From Paraburkholderia phenoliruptrix (lineage in GTDB: Bacteria > Pseudomonadota > Gammaproteobacteria > Burkholderiales > Burkholderiaceae), in contig NZ_JAEUAV010000003.1 of the NCBI RefSeq assembly GCF_019511605.1, positions 248,001 through 312,000 of the forward strand: 64,000 nt of DNA, read 5' to 3'. The notes beneath the pieces were generated by a model. The model worked only from the letters and a program-made list of their open reading frames with translations. It was not told the origin of the DNA and searched no databases. The stretch's first letter is position 1. Each line of letters begins with the position of its first letter. A program made the translations under genes and the position numbers. This document shows positions 7,916 to 18,597 of the stretch, piece after piece.

Positions 7916-8926
7916 CAACCGTCGGTTGCATCCAACGGGGCCGAGCAGGCCATCGCCGCCCGCATCGAAGCCGCCATGCCCACGCTCACGCCGATTCATC
8001 GGCGCATGGGCGAGTACGTGCTGGCCAATCTGTTTCGCGCGGCCACCATGCGTATCGACGAACTGGCGAGCGTGGTCGGCGCGTCTGTCGCAACGGCCAA
8101 CCGCTTCGCGCGCACGCTGGGCTTCGACGGTTATCCGCAGTTTCGCGAGGCGCTCGTGCGCGGCTTCGAGGCGACGCTGGCGCCCGTCGAGCGCTTGCGC
8201 AGCGCGCAGGAGTCGCTTGCCGCCGGCGACAACGTAGTGGACGCGTCCCTCGAGCAGGCGGCCAACAATCTGCACCTCACGCGCACCGCCATCGACAACG
8301 CCGCCGCCGAAGCCGCGGTGGAAGCGATTCTTGCCGCGCGCCGCGTGTTCGTGCTCGGCGCGGGCACGAGCGCGTTTCTCGCCGGGCTGATGGAACACGG
8401 ACTGATGGCGTATCACGACAACGTGCAGTCGCTTGCGTTCATTGGCGGTCCCTCGCATGCCGCGCGGCGCCTGTTCAACTGCGGCGAGGGCGACCTCGTG
8501 GTCGGCATCGCGTTCCCGCGTTATGTCGACGACACGATCGAACTCGCGCGTCGCGCAGCCACCCGCGGCGCACGTGTGCTCGCGCTGACCGACGGACCGC
8601 GCTCGCCGCTCGCGCAATTCGCCGACCTCTCGCTGTATGTGCGCTCGGAACGCCGGCTTGCGGCGAACGCGGACGCGGCGGTGCTTGCCGTGATCGAAGC
8701 GCTGTGTGACGCGGTCGCGTATCGCGCGAAGCGCTCGGTGAAAGCCGCCGCCGAAGTCACCGAATTCGTCTTGCCGTGGCTCACCGATCCGCTTTCCGCG
8801 TCCTCATCTGCGGCCAGCAACGCGTCGGCCGATGCCGCGCGTGAATCGGCACACGAATCGGCACGCACGACCGTTGCCAAAGTCTCCACGACCAAAGCCA
8901 GACCCCAACCCAAATCCAAACGATGA
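7907..8926 (+). CDS. RpiR/MurR-family transcriptional regulator with SIS domain
   Basis: 339 residues. The N-terminal RpiR helix-turn-helix (about residues 30-80) contains IDELASVVGASVATANRFARTLGFDGYPQFR. A SIS phosphosugar-binding domain follows at about 120-260 (RRVFVLGAGTSAFLAGLMEH and GDLVVGIAFPRYVDDTIELAR). The C-terminal 50 residues are a low-complexity Ser/Ala/Lys tail. RpiR regulators usually respond to phosphorylated sugars or amino sugars. The gene overlaps the next one by four bases (ATGA), so it is the first gene of the peptide operon and probably controls it. Confidence 0.88.
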   Translation: MIHQPSVASNGAEQAIAARIEAAMPTLTPIHRRMGEYVLANLFRAATMRIDELASVVGASVATANRFARTLGFDGYPQFREALVRGFEATLAPVERLRSAQESLAAGDNVVDASLEQAANNLHLTRTAIDNAAAEAAVEAILAARRVFVLGAGTSAFLAGLMEHGLMAYHDNVQSLAFIGGPSHAARRLFNCGEGDLVVGIAFPRYVDDTIELARRAATRGARVLALTDGPRSPLAQFADLSLYVRSERRLAANADAAVLAVIEALCDAVAYRAKRSVKAAAEVTEFVLPWLTDPLSASSSAASNASADAARESAHESARTTVAKVSTTKARPQPKSKR

Positions 8927-9918
8927 ACACCAACGCAGTCATTGCCATTCACGGCGGCGCGGGCACGATTTTGCGCGCGTCGCTCCCGGCCAGCGCCGAG
9001 GCCGACTATCACGCGGCTTTGCACGCGGTGCTCACCGCCGGTCAGCGCGTGCTTGCCGAAGGCGGCAGCGCGCTCGACGCAGTCAGCGAAGCCGTGCGCC
9101 TGCTGGAAGACTGTCCGCTCTTCAACGCGGGTCACGGCGCGGTGTACACGGCGGCGGGCACACATGAACTCGACGCGGCGATCATGGACGGCAGCAACCT
9201 CGAAGCCGGCGCGGTCTGCTGCGTGAAGCGCGTGCGCAACCCGGTTCTCGCCGCGCGCCGCGTGCTGGAATGCAGCGAACACGTGCTCTTCACCGGGGAA
9301 GGGGCCGAGAGCTTCGCGGCTGCGCACGGGGTGGAATTCGTCGAGCCTGCGTACTTCGGCACCGAGGCGCGTCATCGGCAGTGGCTGCTCGCGCGCGACC
9401 AGCAACGCGCGATGCTCGATCACGATGGCGCGAGCTTCGCGTTTTCCTCGTCGGCAGCCGCTGACGGCGAACCCACGCCGCACGAACCCCTCGACCCGAA
9501 CCGCAAGTTCGGCACGGTCGGCGCCGTTGCGCTCGACGCGCATGGCCACGTCGCCGCAGCGACCTCGACAGGTGGCATCACCAACAAGCAGGTGGGCCGC
9601 GTGGGTGACGCGCCGCTGATCGGCGCCGGCTGCTATGCCGACGACGCCACCTGCGCGGTGTCGACAACCGGCTCCGGCGAAATGTTCATGCGCATGGTGG
9701 CCGCTTACGACGTCGCCGCGCAAATGGCCTATCGCAACGTGTCGCTGCAGGAGGCCGCGCACGACGTGGTCATGAACCGCCTGCCGAAGATCGACGGTCG
9801 CGGCGGCCTGATCGCCGTGGACGCGCGCGGCAACATCGCGCTGCCGTTCAACACCGAGGGCATGTACCGCGGTTTTGCGCGCGTCGGCGCAACGCCGGAG
9901 ACGGCCATCTACCGTTAG
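8923..9918 (+). CDS. iaaA: Isoaspartyl peptidase/L-asparaginase (plant-type, Ntn hydrolase)
   Basis: 331-residue precursor of a threonine N-terminal-nucleophile hydrolase. It should cut itself before Thr198 in [11 protein letters not shown] to give alpha and beta chains, then remove isoaspartyl residues from peptides or hydrolyse asparagine. Conserved segments seen: AIHGGAGTI at the N-terminus, [23 protein letters not shown], and [27 protein letters not shown] after the nucleophile. In E. coli, iaaA (ybiK) also lies just before gsiABCD, the glutathione importer, so the context agrees. Start codon overlaps the regulator stop. Confidence 0.92.
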   Translation: MNTNAVIAIHGGAGTILRASLPASAEADYHAALHAVLTAGQRVLAEGGSALDAVSEAVRLLEDCPLFNAGHGAVYTAAGTHELDAAIMDGSNLEAGAVCCVKRVRNPVLAARRVLECSEHVLFTGEGAESFAAAHGVEFVEPAYFGTEARHRQWLLARDQQRAMLDHDGASFAFSSSAAADGEPTPHEPLDPNRKFGTVGAVALDAHGHVAAATSTGGITNKQVGRVGDAPLIGAGCYADDATCAVSTTGSGEMFMRMVAAYDVAAQMAYRNVSLQEAAHDVVMNRLPKIDGRGGLIAVDARGNIALPFNTEGMYRGFARVGATPETAIYR

Positions 9919-9976
9919 TTCGTTACCCCGAATATTGTTGGACAACACCCGCGCGTTCGAACAGAAAGGAACCACC

Positions 9977-11899
9977 GTGCCGACTTCATCGCACACCGCC
10001 AGCCCGCTTATTGAAACCCTGCCGCCGCAGCGCGTGCTGGCGGTCGACAACCTGTCGGTTGCGTTTCGCAGCGGCGAGACCACTTTCAATGCGGTGCGCA
10101 ATCTGTCGTTCACCGTGGAGCGCGGCGAGACGCTCGCGATCGTCGGCGAATCCGGTTCGGGTAAATCGGTGACCTCGCTCGCGTTGATGCGGCTGATCGA
10201 GCATGGCGGTGGGCGCCTTGCCGGCGGCAGCATCGCATTCCGGCGCCGCGACGGCAGTGTGCTCGACCTCGCGAAGGCGTCGTCGGGCACCATGCGTTCG
10301 ATTCGCGGCGCCGACATCGCGATGATCTTCCAGGAGCCGATGACCTCGCTCAACCCGGTCTTTACCGTGGGCGACCAGATCAGCGAGGCGATCTCGCTGC
10401 ATCAGGGCAAGAGCCGCTCGGCCGCTTTCGCCGAAACGCTGCGCCTGCTCGAACTGGTACGCATTCCCGAGGCGCGGCGCGTGGCGGGGCGCTTCCCGCA
10501 TCAACTGTCGGGCGGCATGCGCCAACGCGTGATGATCGCGATGGCGCTGTCGTGCAAGCCTGCCCTGCTGATCGCCGACGAACCCACCACCGCGCTCGAT
10601 GTGACGATTCAGGCGCAGATCCTGCAACTGATTCGCGGCTTGCAGGATGAGATGAACATGGGCGTGATCTTCATCACGCACGACATGGGTGTGGTTGCCG
10701 AAGTCGCGGATCGTGTGCTCGTCATGTATCGCGGCGAAAAGGTGGAAGAGGGCGCATCGGACGCGCTCTTTGCCGCGCCGTCGCATGCCTATACGAAGGC
10801 GCTGCTCGCGGCCGTGCCGCGTCTGGGCGCAATGCAGGGCACGGACCAGCCCGCGAAGTTCCCCATTCTGACGGTCGAGCAGGCAAGCGTGAGCGGCGCC
10901 GACGAGCCGGTGCGCCCCGCAGACGCCGTCGCGAAAGAAGCGCAGCCGCGCGTCGACGAAAGTACGCCGCCTATTCTGCGCGTGCGCGATCTGGTCACGC
11001 GCTTTCCGGTCAGAAGCGGTCTCTTTGGCCGCCTCACGGGGCGCGTGCATGCGGTCGAGAAAGTCAGCTTCGACTTGCGGCCGGGCGAAACGCTCGCGCT
11101 CGTTGGCGAGTCGGGCTGCGGCAAGTCCACTACGGGCCGCTCGCTGTTGCGGCTCGTGGAAAGCCAGAGCGGTTCGATCGAATTCAACGGCAAGGAGATC
11201 AGTTCGCTGACGGGCGCCGCATTGCAGGCGCTACGCCGCGACATCCAGTTTATTTTTCAGGACCCGTTCGCGTCGCTCAATCCGCGCCTGACGGTCGGCT
11301 TCTCGATCATGGAGCCGCTCCTCGTGCACGGCGTCGCGCAAGGCGCCGAGGCACAGGCGCGGGTCGCGTGGCTGCTCGAAAAAGTCGGCCTGCCGCCCGA
11401 AGCCGCGCGCCGCTACCCGCACGAGTTTTCGGGCGGGCAACGGCAACGCATCGCAATTGCACGTGCGCTCGCGCTGAACCCGAAAGTGGTGATCGCCGAC
11501 GAGTCCGTGTCCGCACTCGACGTCTCGGTGCAGGCGCAGATCGTCAACCTGATGCTCGATTTGCAGCGCGAACTGGGCGTGGCCTATCTGTTCATCTCGC
11601 ACGACATGGCGGTGGTCGAACGCGTGAGTCATCGCGTGGCGGTCATGTATCTCGGTCAGATCGTCGAAATCGGCCCGCGGCGCGCGGTGTTCGAGGCACC
11701 GCAGCATCCGTACACGAGAAAGCTGATGGGCGCAGTGCCGGTGGCGGACCCGGCGCGGCGTCACGCAAAACGCATGCTTGCCGCCGACGAAATTCCAAGC
11801 CCGATCCGCGCATTGAACGATGAACCCGCTGTGGCGCCGCTCGTTGCCGTCGGCCCGGATCACTTCGTCGCGCAGCACCGCGTGGGAGGCGCGTACTGA
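9977..11899 (+). CDS. gsiA: Peptide/glutathione ABC transporter, fused double ATPase GsiA
   Basis: 640 residues with two complete ABC ATPase domains in one chain, as in GsiA. Half 1 has Walker A GESGSGKS, signature [15 protein letters not shown] and Walker [13 protein letters not shown]. Half 2 has [23 protein letters not shown] and [12 protein letters not shown]. Each half ends with the oligopeptide-transporter C-terminal extension ([24 protein letters not shown]). The GTG at 9977 is chosen because AAAGGA lies 8 bases upstream; an ATG at 9875 would overlap iaaA and adds unrelated residues. A linker of about 60 residues between the halves is Ala/Val rich. Confidence 0.9.
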   Translation: MPTSSHTASPLIETLPPQRVLAVDNLSVAFRSGETTFNAVRNLSFTVERGETLAIVGESGSGKSVTSLALMRLIEHGGGRLAGGSIAFRRRDGSVLDLAKASSGTMRSIRGADIAMIFQEPMTSLNPVFTVGDQISEAISLHQGKSRSAAFAETLRLLELVRIPEARRVAGRFPHQLSGGMRQRVMIAMALSCKPALLIADEPTTALDVTIQAQILQLIRGLQDEMNMGVIFITHDMGVVAEVADRVLVMYRGEKVEEGASDALFAAPSHAYTKALLAAVPRLGAMQGTDQPAKFPILTVEQASVSGADEPVRPADAVAKEAQPRVDESTPPILRVRDLVTRFPVRSGLFGRLTGRVHAVEKVSFDLRPGETLALVGESGCGKSTTGRSLLRLVESQSGSIEFNGKEISSLTGAALQALRRDIQFIFQDPFASLNPRLTVGFSIMEPLLVHGVAQGAEAQARVAWLLEKVGLPPEAARRYPHEFSGGQRQRIAIARALALNPKVVIADESVSALDVSVQAQIVNLMLDLQRELGVAYLFISHDMAVVERVSHRVAVMYLGQIVEIGPRRAVFEAPQHPYTRKLMGAVPVADPARRHAKRMLAADEIPSPIRALNDEPAVAPLVAVGPDHFVAQHRVGGAY

Positions 11900-12001
11900 A
11901 AGAGCGGTCAAAGCAGTCAACAACAAGCGCCGGCGTAAGCCGCCGGAGCAATGGTCGAATCGCAACCCAACCTGTTTCAACTTGCAGCCTGGAGCCCACT
12001 C

Positions 12002-13564
12002 ATGAACCTGCTGGTCCCGTCTTCTCCGTTTCGTTTGCGCGCGCTGCTCGGCGGCGGCGCAGTCGTGTTCGCGATGCTCGCGGGCAACGTCGCGCATGCC
12101 GAAACCACGGCCGTGATGGCTGTCGCATCGACCTTCACGACGCTCGATCCATACGACGCCAACGACACGCTCTCGCAAGCGGTCGCGAAGTCGTTCTATC
12201 AAGGGCTGTTCGGCTTCGACAAGGACATGAAGCTCGTCAACGTGCTCGCCGACAGCTATGAAGCGAGCGCCGACGCCCGCGTCTACACGTTCAAGCTGCG
12301 GCACGGCGTGAAGTTCCAGGACGGCACGGACTTCAATGCCGCGGCAGTGAAGGCGAACTTCGACCGCGTGACGGACCCGGCGAACAAGCTCAAGCGCTAC
12401 AACATGTTCAACCGGATCGAGAAGACCGAAGTGGTCGATCCGTACACGGTAAAGATCACGCTGAAGGCGCCGTTCTCGGCTTTCGTCAACGTGCTCGCGC
12501 ATCCGTCGGCGGTCATGATTTCGCCGGACGCGCTGAAGAAATACGGCAAGGACATCGCGTTCCATCCGGTCGGCACGGGCCCGTTCGAATTTGTGAAGTG
12601 GGACCCGGCAGGCGACCTGACGGTGAAGAAGTTCGCCGGTTACTGGAAGAAGGGCTACCCGAAGATCGATGCAATCGACTGGAAGCCGGTGGTCGACAAC
12701 AATACGCGCGCCGCGCTCATGCGCACCGGCGAAGCGGACTTCGCATTCCAGGTGCCGTTCGAACAGGCCGCGCAGTTGCAGCAGAGCCCGAAGGTCGATC
12801 TGATCGCGTCGCCGTCGATCATTCAGCGCTATATCAGCCTGAACATGAACCAGAAGCCGTTCGACAATCCCAAGGTGCGCGAGGCGCTGAACTATGCAGT
12901 CAACAAGGAGGCACTGACCAAGGTCGTGTTCGCCGGTTACGCGACGCCGGCTGACGGCGTCGTGCCGCAAGGCGTCGACTATGCGGTGAAGCTCGGGCCG
13001 TGGCCGTATGATCCGGCCAAGGCGCGCGCGCTGCTGAAGGAAGCGGGCTATCCGAACGGCTTCGAAACCACGCTGTGGTCCGCGTACAACTACTCGACCG
13101 CACAGAAGGTCATTCAGTTCGTGCAGCAGCAACTGGCACAGGTCGGCATCAAGGCGCAAGTGGAAGCGCTCGAGGCGGGGCAGCGCGTCGCCAAGGTGGA
13201 AAGCGCGCAGGACGCGGCCACCGCACCGGTGCGTATGTACTACGCAGGCTGGTCGTCGTCGACGGGCGAGTCTGACTGGGCGATCACGCCGCTGCTCGCA
13301 TCGGTCTCGTTCCCGCCGAAGATGGTCAATACCGCGTACTACAAGAACGACACTGTCGACAGCGATCTGAAGGAGGCGCTCGAAACCACCGACCGCACGA
13401 AGAAGGCCGCGCTTTACACAGACGCGCAAAAACGCATCTGGGCTGACGCGCCGTGGATTTTCCTCGTCAAGGAAAAGGTCGTGTATGCGCGCAGCAAACG
13501 TCTGTCGGGTGCTTACGTCGCGCCGGACGGTTCGTTCAACTTCGACGAAATCGCGATCAAGTAA
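12002..13564 (+). CDS. gsiB: Periplasmic peptide/glutathione-binding protein GsiB
   Basis: 520-residue extracellular solute-binding protein family 5. A Sec signal peptide of about 33 residues ends AHA-ET, so the mature protein is periplasmic. Family-5 features include [24 protein letters not shown] and [24 protein letters not shown], and a C-terminal [14 protein letters not shown]. Identity as glutathione binder rests on the operon order; the family also includes dipeptide and murein-peptide binders. A GGAG lies 8 bases before the ATG. Confidence 0.88.
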   Translation: MNLLVPSSPFRLRALLGGGAVVFAMLAGNVAHAETTAVMAVASTFTTLDPYDANDTLSQAVAKSFYQGLFGFDKDMKLVNVLADSYEASADARVYTFKLRHGVKFQDGTDFNAAAVKANFDRVTDPANKLKRYNMFNRIEKTEVVDPYTVKITLKAPFSAFVNVLAHPSAVMISPDALKKYGKDIAFHPVGTGPFEFVKWDPAGDLTVKKFAGYWKKGYPKIDAIDWKPVVDNNTRAALMRTGEADFAFQVPFEQAAQLQQSPKVDLIASPSIIQRYISLNMNQKPFDNPKVREALNYAVNKEALTKVVFAGYATPADGVVPQGVDYAVKLGPWPYDPAKARALLKEAGYPNGFETTLWSAYNYSTAQKVIQFVQQQLAQVGIKAQVEALEAGQRVAKVESAQDAATAPVRMYYAGWSSSTGESDWAITPLLASVSFPPKMVNTAYYKNDTVDSDLKEALETTDRTKKAALYTDAQKRIWADAPWIFLVKEKVVYARSKRLSGAYVAPDGSFNFDEIAIK

Positions 13565-13675
13565 CGAGCCGGGCGTGTGGCGCTGCAAGTCCTGCCAGGA
13601 CGGGCGGCGCCGCACGTTCGCGTGAGCGTAGTACCTGATATTTCGTTGCCCGTATCATTGCCGGACTGAGCTTTA

Positions 13676-14596
13676 ATGCTGAACTTCCTCGTCAAACGTC
13701 TCTTTGGCTTGCTGCCGACGCTCTTTATCGTCGCGGTGCTGGTCTTTCTATTCGTGCATCTGCTACCGGGCGATCCGGCGCGGCTCGCCGCCGGTCCGGA
13801 TGCCGACGAGGCGACCGTCGCGCTGGTGCGCGCCGATCTCGGGCTCGACAAGCCGATGCCGCAGCAATTCGCGCGCTTTTTCGTGAAGATCGCACACGGC
13901 GACTTCGGCACCTCGACGCGCAGCAAGCGGCCGGTCAGCGAGGAGATCGGCGAGCGCTTCATGCCTACGCTGCTGCTCACCATCGCAAGCATGGTATGGG
14001 CGGTGGTGCTCGGCATGGGCATCGGCATTGTGTCGGCGGTATGGCGCAATCGCTGGCCAGACCGGCTCGGTATGACGCTGGCCGTGTCGGGCATCTCGTT
14101 TCCCGCGTTCGCGCTCGGCATGCTGCTGATGGAGGTCTTCTCGGTAAAGCTCGGCTGGTTGCCCATTGTCGGCGACGGTTCATGGCAGAGCTACATCCTG
14201 CCATCGCTCACACTAGGCGCGGCTGTGGCGGCGGTGATGGCGCGCTTCACGCGCGCCTCCTTCGTCGAAGTAATGAATGAAGACTTCGTGCGTACCGCGC
14301 GCGCGAAGGGCGTGCCGGAACGGCTCGTGATCGTCAAACATTGCCTGCGCAACGCCATGATTCCCGTCGTCACGATGATGGGGCTGCAATTCGGCTTTCT
14401 GCTCGGCGGCTCGATCGTGGTGGAAGTGGTGTTCAACTGGCCGGGGCTCGGGCGCCTGCTGGTAGACGCCGTGTCGATGCGCGACTACCCGGTGATTCAG
14501 GCGGAGGTGCTGTTGTTCTCGCTGGAATTCATCATCATCAATCTGGTCGTGGACGTGCTGTACGCCGTGATCAATCCGACTATCCGTTTCAAGTGA
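13676..14596 (+). CDS. gsiC: Peptide/glutathione ABC transporter permease GsiC
   Basis: 306-residue inner-membrane permease of the DppB/OppB group. The N-terminus [19 protein letters not shown] is a typical first helix. The EAA loop that contacts the ATPase reads [19 protein letters not shown], and the C-terminal [20 protein letters not shown] is the family hallmark. It lies 111 bases after gsiB, enough for a separate ribosome binding site but not an obvious terminator. Confidence 0.92.
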   Translation: MLNFLVKRLFGLLPTLFIVAVLVFLFVHLLPGDPARLAAGPDADEATVALVRADLGLDKPMPQQFARFFVKIAHGDFGTSTRSKRPVSEEIGERFMPTLLLTIASMVWAVVLGMGIGIVSAVWRNRWPDRLGMTLAVSGISFPAFALGMLLMEVFSVKLGWLPIVGDGSWQSYILPSLTLGAAVAAVMARFTRASFVEVMNEDFVRTARAKGVPERLVIVKHCLRNAMIPVVTMMGLQFGFLLGGSIVVEVVFNWPGLGRLLVDAVSMRDYPVIQAEVLLFSLEFIIINLVVDVLYAVINPTIRFK

Positions 14597-14603
14597 GGCC
14601 CGC

Positions 14604-15509
14604 ATGAGCACGACAGCCACCGAGCCGAATGCGGCCAAACCCGTGCGCGCCGAGCGCGCTATCCGTACGCCGTGGAGCGAGTTCTGGCGCAAATTCCGCA
14701 AGCAGCACGTGGCGCTCGCCGCCGGCATTTTCGTGTTGCTGCTGGTCGTCGTCGCGATTGCCGCGCCGCATATCGTGCCCTACGATCCGGAAAATTTCTT
14801 CGACTATGACGCGTTGAACGCAGGGCCTTCGGCTGCGCACTGGTTCGGCGTCGACTCATTGGGCCGCGACATTTTCAGCCGCATCGTCGCGGGCTCGCGC
14901 ATCTCGCTCGAAGCCGGCTTTCTCTCGGTTGCGATAGGCGCGGTGATCGGCACGTTTTTCGGCTTGCTGGCGGGCTATTACGAAGGCTGGTGGGATCGCA
15001 TCACGATGCGCGTGGCCGACGTGCTGTTCGCTTTTCCGGGCATTCTGCTTGCCATCGGCGTGGTGGCGATTCTCGGCAACGGCATGATCAACGTGATCTG
15101 CGCGGTGGCTATCTTCAGTATTCCGGCGTTCGCGCGGCTCGTGCGCGGCAACACGCTGATGCTCAAGCAGCTCACGTATATCGAGGCGGCGCGCAGTATC
15201 GGCGCGTCGGACGGGACGATCATCGTGCGTCATATCCTGCCGGGCACCATCTCGTCGGTTGTCGTGTACTTCACGATGCGCATCGGCACCTCGATCATCA
15301 CGGCCGCGAGTCTGTCGTTTCTCGGACTCGGCGCTCAGCCGCCCACCCCCGAGTGGGGCGCCATGCTCAACGAAGCGCGTGCGGACATGGTGACGGCTCC
15401 GCATATCGCGCTGTTCCCGAGCCTCGCGATTTTCCTCACGGTGCTCGCGTTCAACCTGCTCGGCGATGGGTTGCGCGATGCGCTCGACCCGAAGCTCGAC
15501 CGCCCATGA
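14604..15509 (+). CDS. gsiD: Peptide/glutathione ABC transporter permease GsiD
   Basis: 301-residue DppC/OppC-type permease that pairs with GsiC. It has the extended cytoplasmic N-terminus of this subfamily ([11 protein letters not shown]), then [22 protein letters not shown], the EAA loop [17 protein letters not shown], and the final [19 protein letters not shown] plus [15 protein letters not shown]. It starts 7 bases after the gsiC stop and overlaps the next gene by four bases, so all are one operon. Confidence 0.93.
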   Translation: MSTTATEPNAAKPVRAERAIRTPWSEFWRKFRKQHVALAAGIFVLLLVVVAIAAPHIVPYDPENFFDYDALNAGPSAAHWFGVDSLGRDIFSRIVAGSRISLEAGFLSVAIGAVIGTFFGLLAGYYEGWWDRITMRVADVLFAFPGILLAIGVVAILGNGMINVICAVAIFSIPAFARLVRGNTLMLKQLTYIEAARSIGASDGTIIVRHILPGTISSVVVYFTMRIGTSIITAASLSFLGLGAQPPTPEWGAMLNEARADMVTAPHIALFPSLAIFLTVLAFNLLGDGLRDALDPKLDRP

Positions 15510-16630
15510 GTCCCGTCGCGCCAACGCATGACGCGGCGAAGTTGCGCCGCCCGCCGCATGTCGGCGAATTGCCGGGCGGCCCGCTCGGCACGATTGCCGA
15601 CGTCCACGGTGTGAGCGTCGGGCATTGCACGCTCGCTCACGGCGCGCTGCAAACCGGTGTGACCGTGATCCGTCCGCATGCGGGCGATCCATTTGTCGAC
15701 AAAGTGCCGGCGGCGGTTTCGGTGGTCAACGGCTTTGGCAAGAGTGTCGGGCTCGTGCAACTCGACGAACTCGGCACGCTCGAAACGCCGATTGCATTGA
15801 CCAATACGTTCAGCGTGGCCGCGGTGGCGCAGGCGCAGGTTCGTGCGGCCACGCAGGCCAATCCGAGCATCGGCCGCGAGTGGCCGACCGTCAATCCGCT
15901 GGTGTTCGAATGCAACGACGGCTACCTGAACGACATTCAGGCCCTTGCCGTCGACGAACAGCATTACAACGACGCCTGCGCTGCGGCCAGTACGAGCGTG
16001 GCGAGCGGCTCGGTCGGAGCGGGGCGCGGCATGTCGTGCTTCGATCTGAAGGGCGGCATCGGCAATGCTTCGCGAGTGGTGCAGGCAGCGGGGCGCGAGT
16101 ACACGGTCGGCGCGATGGTGCTCGCGAACTTTGGGCGTTTACCGATGCTGGTTATCGACGGTCATCCTGTAGGGCGCGCGCTTGCACAGCGCGCGGCGAC
16201 GGCAGGCGTGCAAGCGTCGGCGCATGCAGTAGAGCTTGCCGGGCGCACGAAGCCCGAGCAAGGCTCGATCATCATGATCGTCGCCACCAATGCGCCGCTC
16301 GACGCGCGACAGCTCAAACGCCTTTCGTTGCGCGCAGCAGCGGGCCTTGCGCGGACGGGCTCCGTATATGGCCACGGCAGCGGCGACATAGCGCTCGCAT
16401 TTTCCACGGCCTACACGGTGCCGCATCTCGCGCAGTACGTCGAGTTGCCGCCGCTCGTCGCGGATCAGTGCATGGATCCGCTGTTTCGGGCCTGCGCCGA
16501 CAGCGTCGAACAGGCCATTCTCGATGCGCTGTGGAGCGCGCAATCCGTGACCGGACGCGACGGCCACCGGCGCCTGTCACTATGCGAGAGCGTTCCCGAT
16601 CTCGCGCAACTACTCGAACACACTTCCTGA
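15506..16630 (+). CDS. P1-family (DmpA-type) aminopeptidase
   Basis: 374-residue Ntn-type hydrolase of peptidase family S58. DmpA cleaves itself before a serine that then becomes the nucleophile; the matching site here is Gly253-Ser254 in [14 protein letters not shown], agreeing with Gly249/Ser250 of DmpA. Other conserved parts are [13 protein letters not shown] near the N-terminus and [19 protein letters not shown] in the middle. Family members remove N-terminal L-residues from amides and peptides, and some act on D-residue esters or beta-amino acids. Overlaps gsiD by four bases and the M55 gene by one, so it is translationally coupled in the operon. Confidence 0.88.
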   Translation: MSPVAPTHDAAKLRRPPHVGELPGGPLGTIADVHGVSVGHCTLAHGALQTGVTVIRPHAGDPFVDKVPAAVSVVNGFGKSVGLVQLDELGTLETPIALTNTFSVAAVAQAQVRAATQANPSIGREWPTVNPLVFECNDGYLNDIQALAVDEQHYNDACAAASTSVASGSVGAGRGMSCFDLKGGIGNASRVVQAAGREYTVGAMVLANFGRLPMLVIDGHPVGRALAQRAATAGVQASAHAVELAGRTKPEQGSIIMIVATNAPLDARQLKRLSLRAAAGLARTGSVYGHGSGDIALAFSTAYTVPHLAQYVELPPLVADQCMDPLFRACADSVEQAILDALWSAQSVTGRDGHRRLSLCESVPDLAQLLEHTS

Positions 16631-17463
16631 TGAAAGTCCTTATTTCTGCCGACATCGAAGGCGTCGCCGGCGTTTTTCACACGGAGCAGACGCGGGCCGG
16701 CAATGGCGAATACGAAGCCGCGCGCCGCTGGATGACGCTCGAAGCCAACGCTGCAATCGAAGGCGCATTTGCCGGCGGCGCGACGCAAGTATGGGTCAAC
16801 GACTCGCACGGCGGCTTCCGCAACCTGCTGCCCGATCTGCTCGACGAGCGCGCGCAGGTGGTGCTCGGCAAGCCGCGCACGCTCGGCATGATGGCGGGCC
16901 TCGAATACGGCGCGGCGCTGGTCTTCATGATCGGCTATCACGCGATGGCGCAAACGCGCGGCATTCTCGCGCACACCATCAACAGCTTTGCGTTCGCGCG
17001 CGTTTCGCTGAACGGTGTCGAGGTCGGCGAGGCGGGTCTGTATGGCGCGCTGGCTGAAGAATATGGCGCACAGGTAGCACTTTTATCCGGCGACGATGTA
17101 TTCGCCGAGGAAACCGCGCCGCGTTTTCCGGGCGCACGCTTTGTCGTGACGAAGAGCGCGACGGGGCACGCGAGCGGTGTCACGCAGTCGCCTGCGAGTG
17201 CTCGCGCGGCTATTCAGAGTGCGGCCCGCGAGGTCGTGCAGCAGCATCTCGCCGCGGGTCGGGCGCCGCAAGCCGCGCGCGCTGCGGCAAAGCCCGTCGA
17301 GTGCGAACTGCGTGTGCAGACAAGCGGGCTCGCCGATCTGTTCTGCCAATGGCCGACGCTCACGCGCGTCGATGCCGTTACGTTGCGCTTTAGCGCGGCG
17401 TCGGCGGAACATGCGGTGCGCATGCTGAACTGTTTGTCGGCGATGTCGTTCATGCTGCGGTAG
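16630..17463 (+). CDS. M55-family D-aminopeptidase (DppA-like)
   Basis: 277-residue zinc peptidase. DIEGVAGV near the N-terminus carries the Asp and Glu ligands, NDSHGGFRNL supplies the next His, and GYHAMA and AHTINSF are the other conserved blocks of family M55. B. subtilis DppA, the type member, removes N-terminal D-alanine from short peptides. It is the last gene of the operon and overlaps the upstream peptidase by one base. With the importer and the two other peptidases it suggests complete breakdown of imported peptides, including ones with D-amino acids. Confidence 0.9.
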   Translation: MKVLISADIEGVAGVFHTEQTRAGNGEYEAARRWMTLEANAAIEGAFAGGATQVWVNDSHGGFRNLLPDLLDERAQVVLGKPRTLGMMAGLEYGAALVFMIGYHAMAQTRGILAHTINSFAFARVSLNGVEVGEAGLYGALAEEYGAQVALLSGDDVFAEETAPRFPGARFVVTKSATGHASGVTQSPASARAAIQSAAREVVQQHLAAGRAPQAARAAAKPVECELRVQTSGLADLFCQWPTLTRVDAVTLRFSAASAEHAVRMLNCLSAMSFMLR

Positions 17464-17524
17464 TCGCCGTATAGTCGCCGTGTGGTGGCCGCAAGTGGTA
17501 GCCGAAAGCGCACGCGGCCGGGCA

Positions 17525-18385
17525 CTACTGCTGGCGGCTCAATTCGCGTGCGGCGCGGTCGATCACGTCGGCAATCGCGCCCGCATGCGACACCGGTGCG
17601 AGATGGCTCGACGCGATTGGCACGATGGTCGCGCCCATGCGCTCCGCCATGAATCGTTCGACATCCGGCGACACCGCGCGGTCTTTCGTCGTCAGCACAT
17701 ACCAGGACGGCTTCTCTTTCCACGCGACCTGGCTGACCGTTTCGTCGAACGCAGCCGCGGCGATCGGCACTTGCGCGGCGGACAGCACGCGCGTCACATT
17801 TTCGGAGACGTCGGCGGCGAAATCCGCGTGATACTTGCTGCGGTCCAGCCATAGAAAACCGCTCGAATCCTTCACGATGCCCGCGCCTGCCGGCATCGGC
17901 GCGGCGCGTTTCATGAGATCCATTGCCGACTCGTTCCGATCCGGTGCAATTGCCGCGACGTACACGAGGCCGGCGACGTTCGGCGCATTTGCGCCCACTT
18001 CGGTAATGACCACGCCGCCCCACGAATGGCCAACAAGAATGGTCGGCCCTTCCTGACGGGCCAGTACGCGACGTGTAGCGGCGGCGTCGTCGGCGAGCGA
18101 AGTGAGCGGGTTTTGCACGGAGCTCACGCGATAGCCCTTCTGCTGCAGTTTCGCGACGACCCCATTCCAACTCGAGCCGTCGACGAATGCGCCGTGCACC
18201 AGCACGACGTTGCGCACCGGGCCGGTCATCGGCGCGGCGGCGGCTTCACGCGCGGGCGTCGTGGCGGGGGCGGCCGAAGGCGGAGTCTGCGGCGCCGCAG
18301 TGGGCGCGGAACTCTGCGCGAACGCGCCAGACCCCGCGAAACAGAGACACAAGACGGCGGCGCAAAGCGGACGTTTGAGCGGCAT
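17525..18385 (-). CDS. Exported alpha/beta-hydrolase
   Basis: 286 residues. A Sec signal peptide (MPLKRPLCAAVLCLCFAGSGAFA) precedes a Pro/Ala-rich linker to about residue 55, then an alpha/beta-hydrolase fold beginning NVVLVHGAFVDGSSW. The nucleophile is Ser121 in VGHSWGG. The acid and histidine are probably in TTKDRAVSP and SSHLAPVSHAG. This matches the group related to plant methyl-esterases and hydroxynitrile lyases; the substrate is unknown. The start has GGAG upstream. An in-frame extension to 18613 would run through the promoter region of aroP and is rejected. Confidence 0.85.
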   Translation of the reverse strand: MPLKRPLCAAVLCLCFAGSGAFAQSSAPTAAPQTPPSAAPATTPAREAAAAPMTGPVRNVVLVHGAFVDGSSWNGVVAKLQQKGYRVSSVQNPLTSLADDAAATRRVLARQEGPTILVGHSWGGVVITEVGANAPNVAGLVYVAAIAPDRNESAMDLMKRAAPMPAGAGIVKDSSGFLWLDRSKYHADFAADVSENVTRVLSAAQVPIAAAAFDETVSQVAWKEKPSWYVLTTKDRAVSPDVERFMAERMGATIVPIASSHLAPVSHAGAIADVIDRAARELSRQQ

Positions 18386-18597
18386 GCTGAATCTCCGGAG
18401 ACAAAAACCGACTACGGCAACATACCGAAGCGGTGCGGCAGTGACAATTCTTATCTGCGGGCCAAGGTGCGGCGAAGCACGAAGCGCGGGTTGCCACCAG
18501 TATTTGGACAATATCGGTCGCGGTAAAATTTTGGGTTCTGCCGGGGCGGACCACAAGTCTGATCGGGCGATCGGAAATCCATACACTGGGGCGTAAT

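Noticed and set aside
8521..10353. Long minus-strand open frame (610 codons) antisense to iaaA and the regulator
   Set aside because: It is a shadow of high-GC genes on the plus strand; rich in Arg/His/Val, with no family match, no ribosome binding site, and it covers well-supported overlapping genes.
11231..13615. 794-codon minus-strand open frame antisense to gsiA/gsiB
   Set aside because: Composition is that of a GC-rich antisense frame; gsiB on the plus strand has a signal peptide and clear family motifs.
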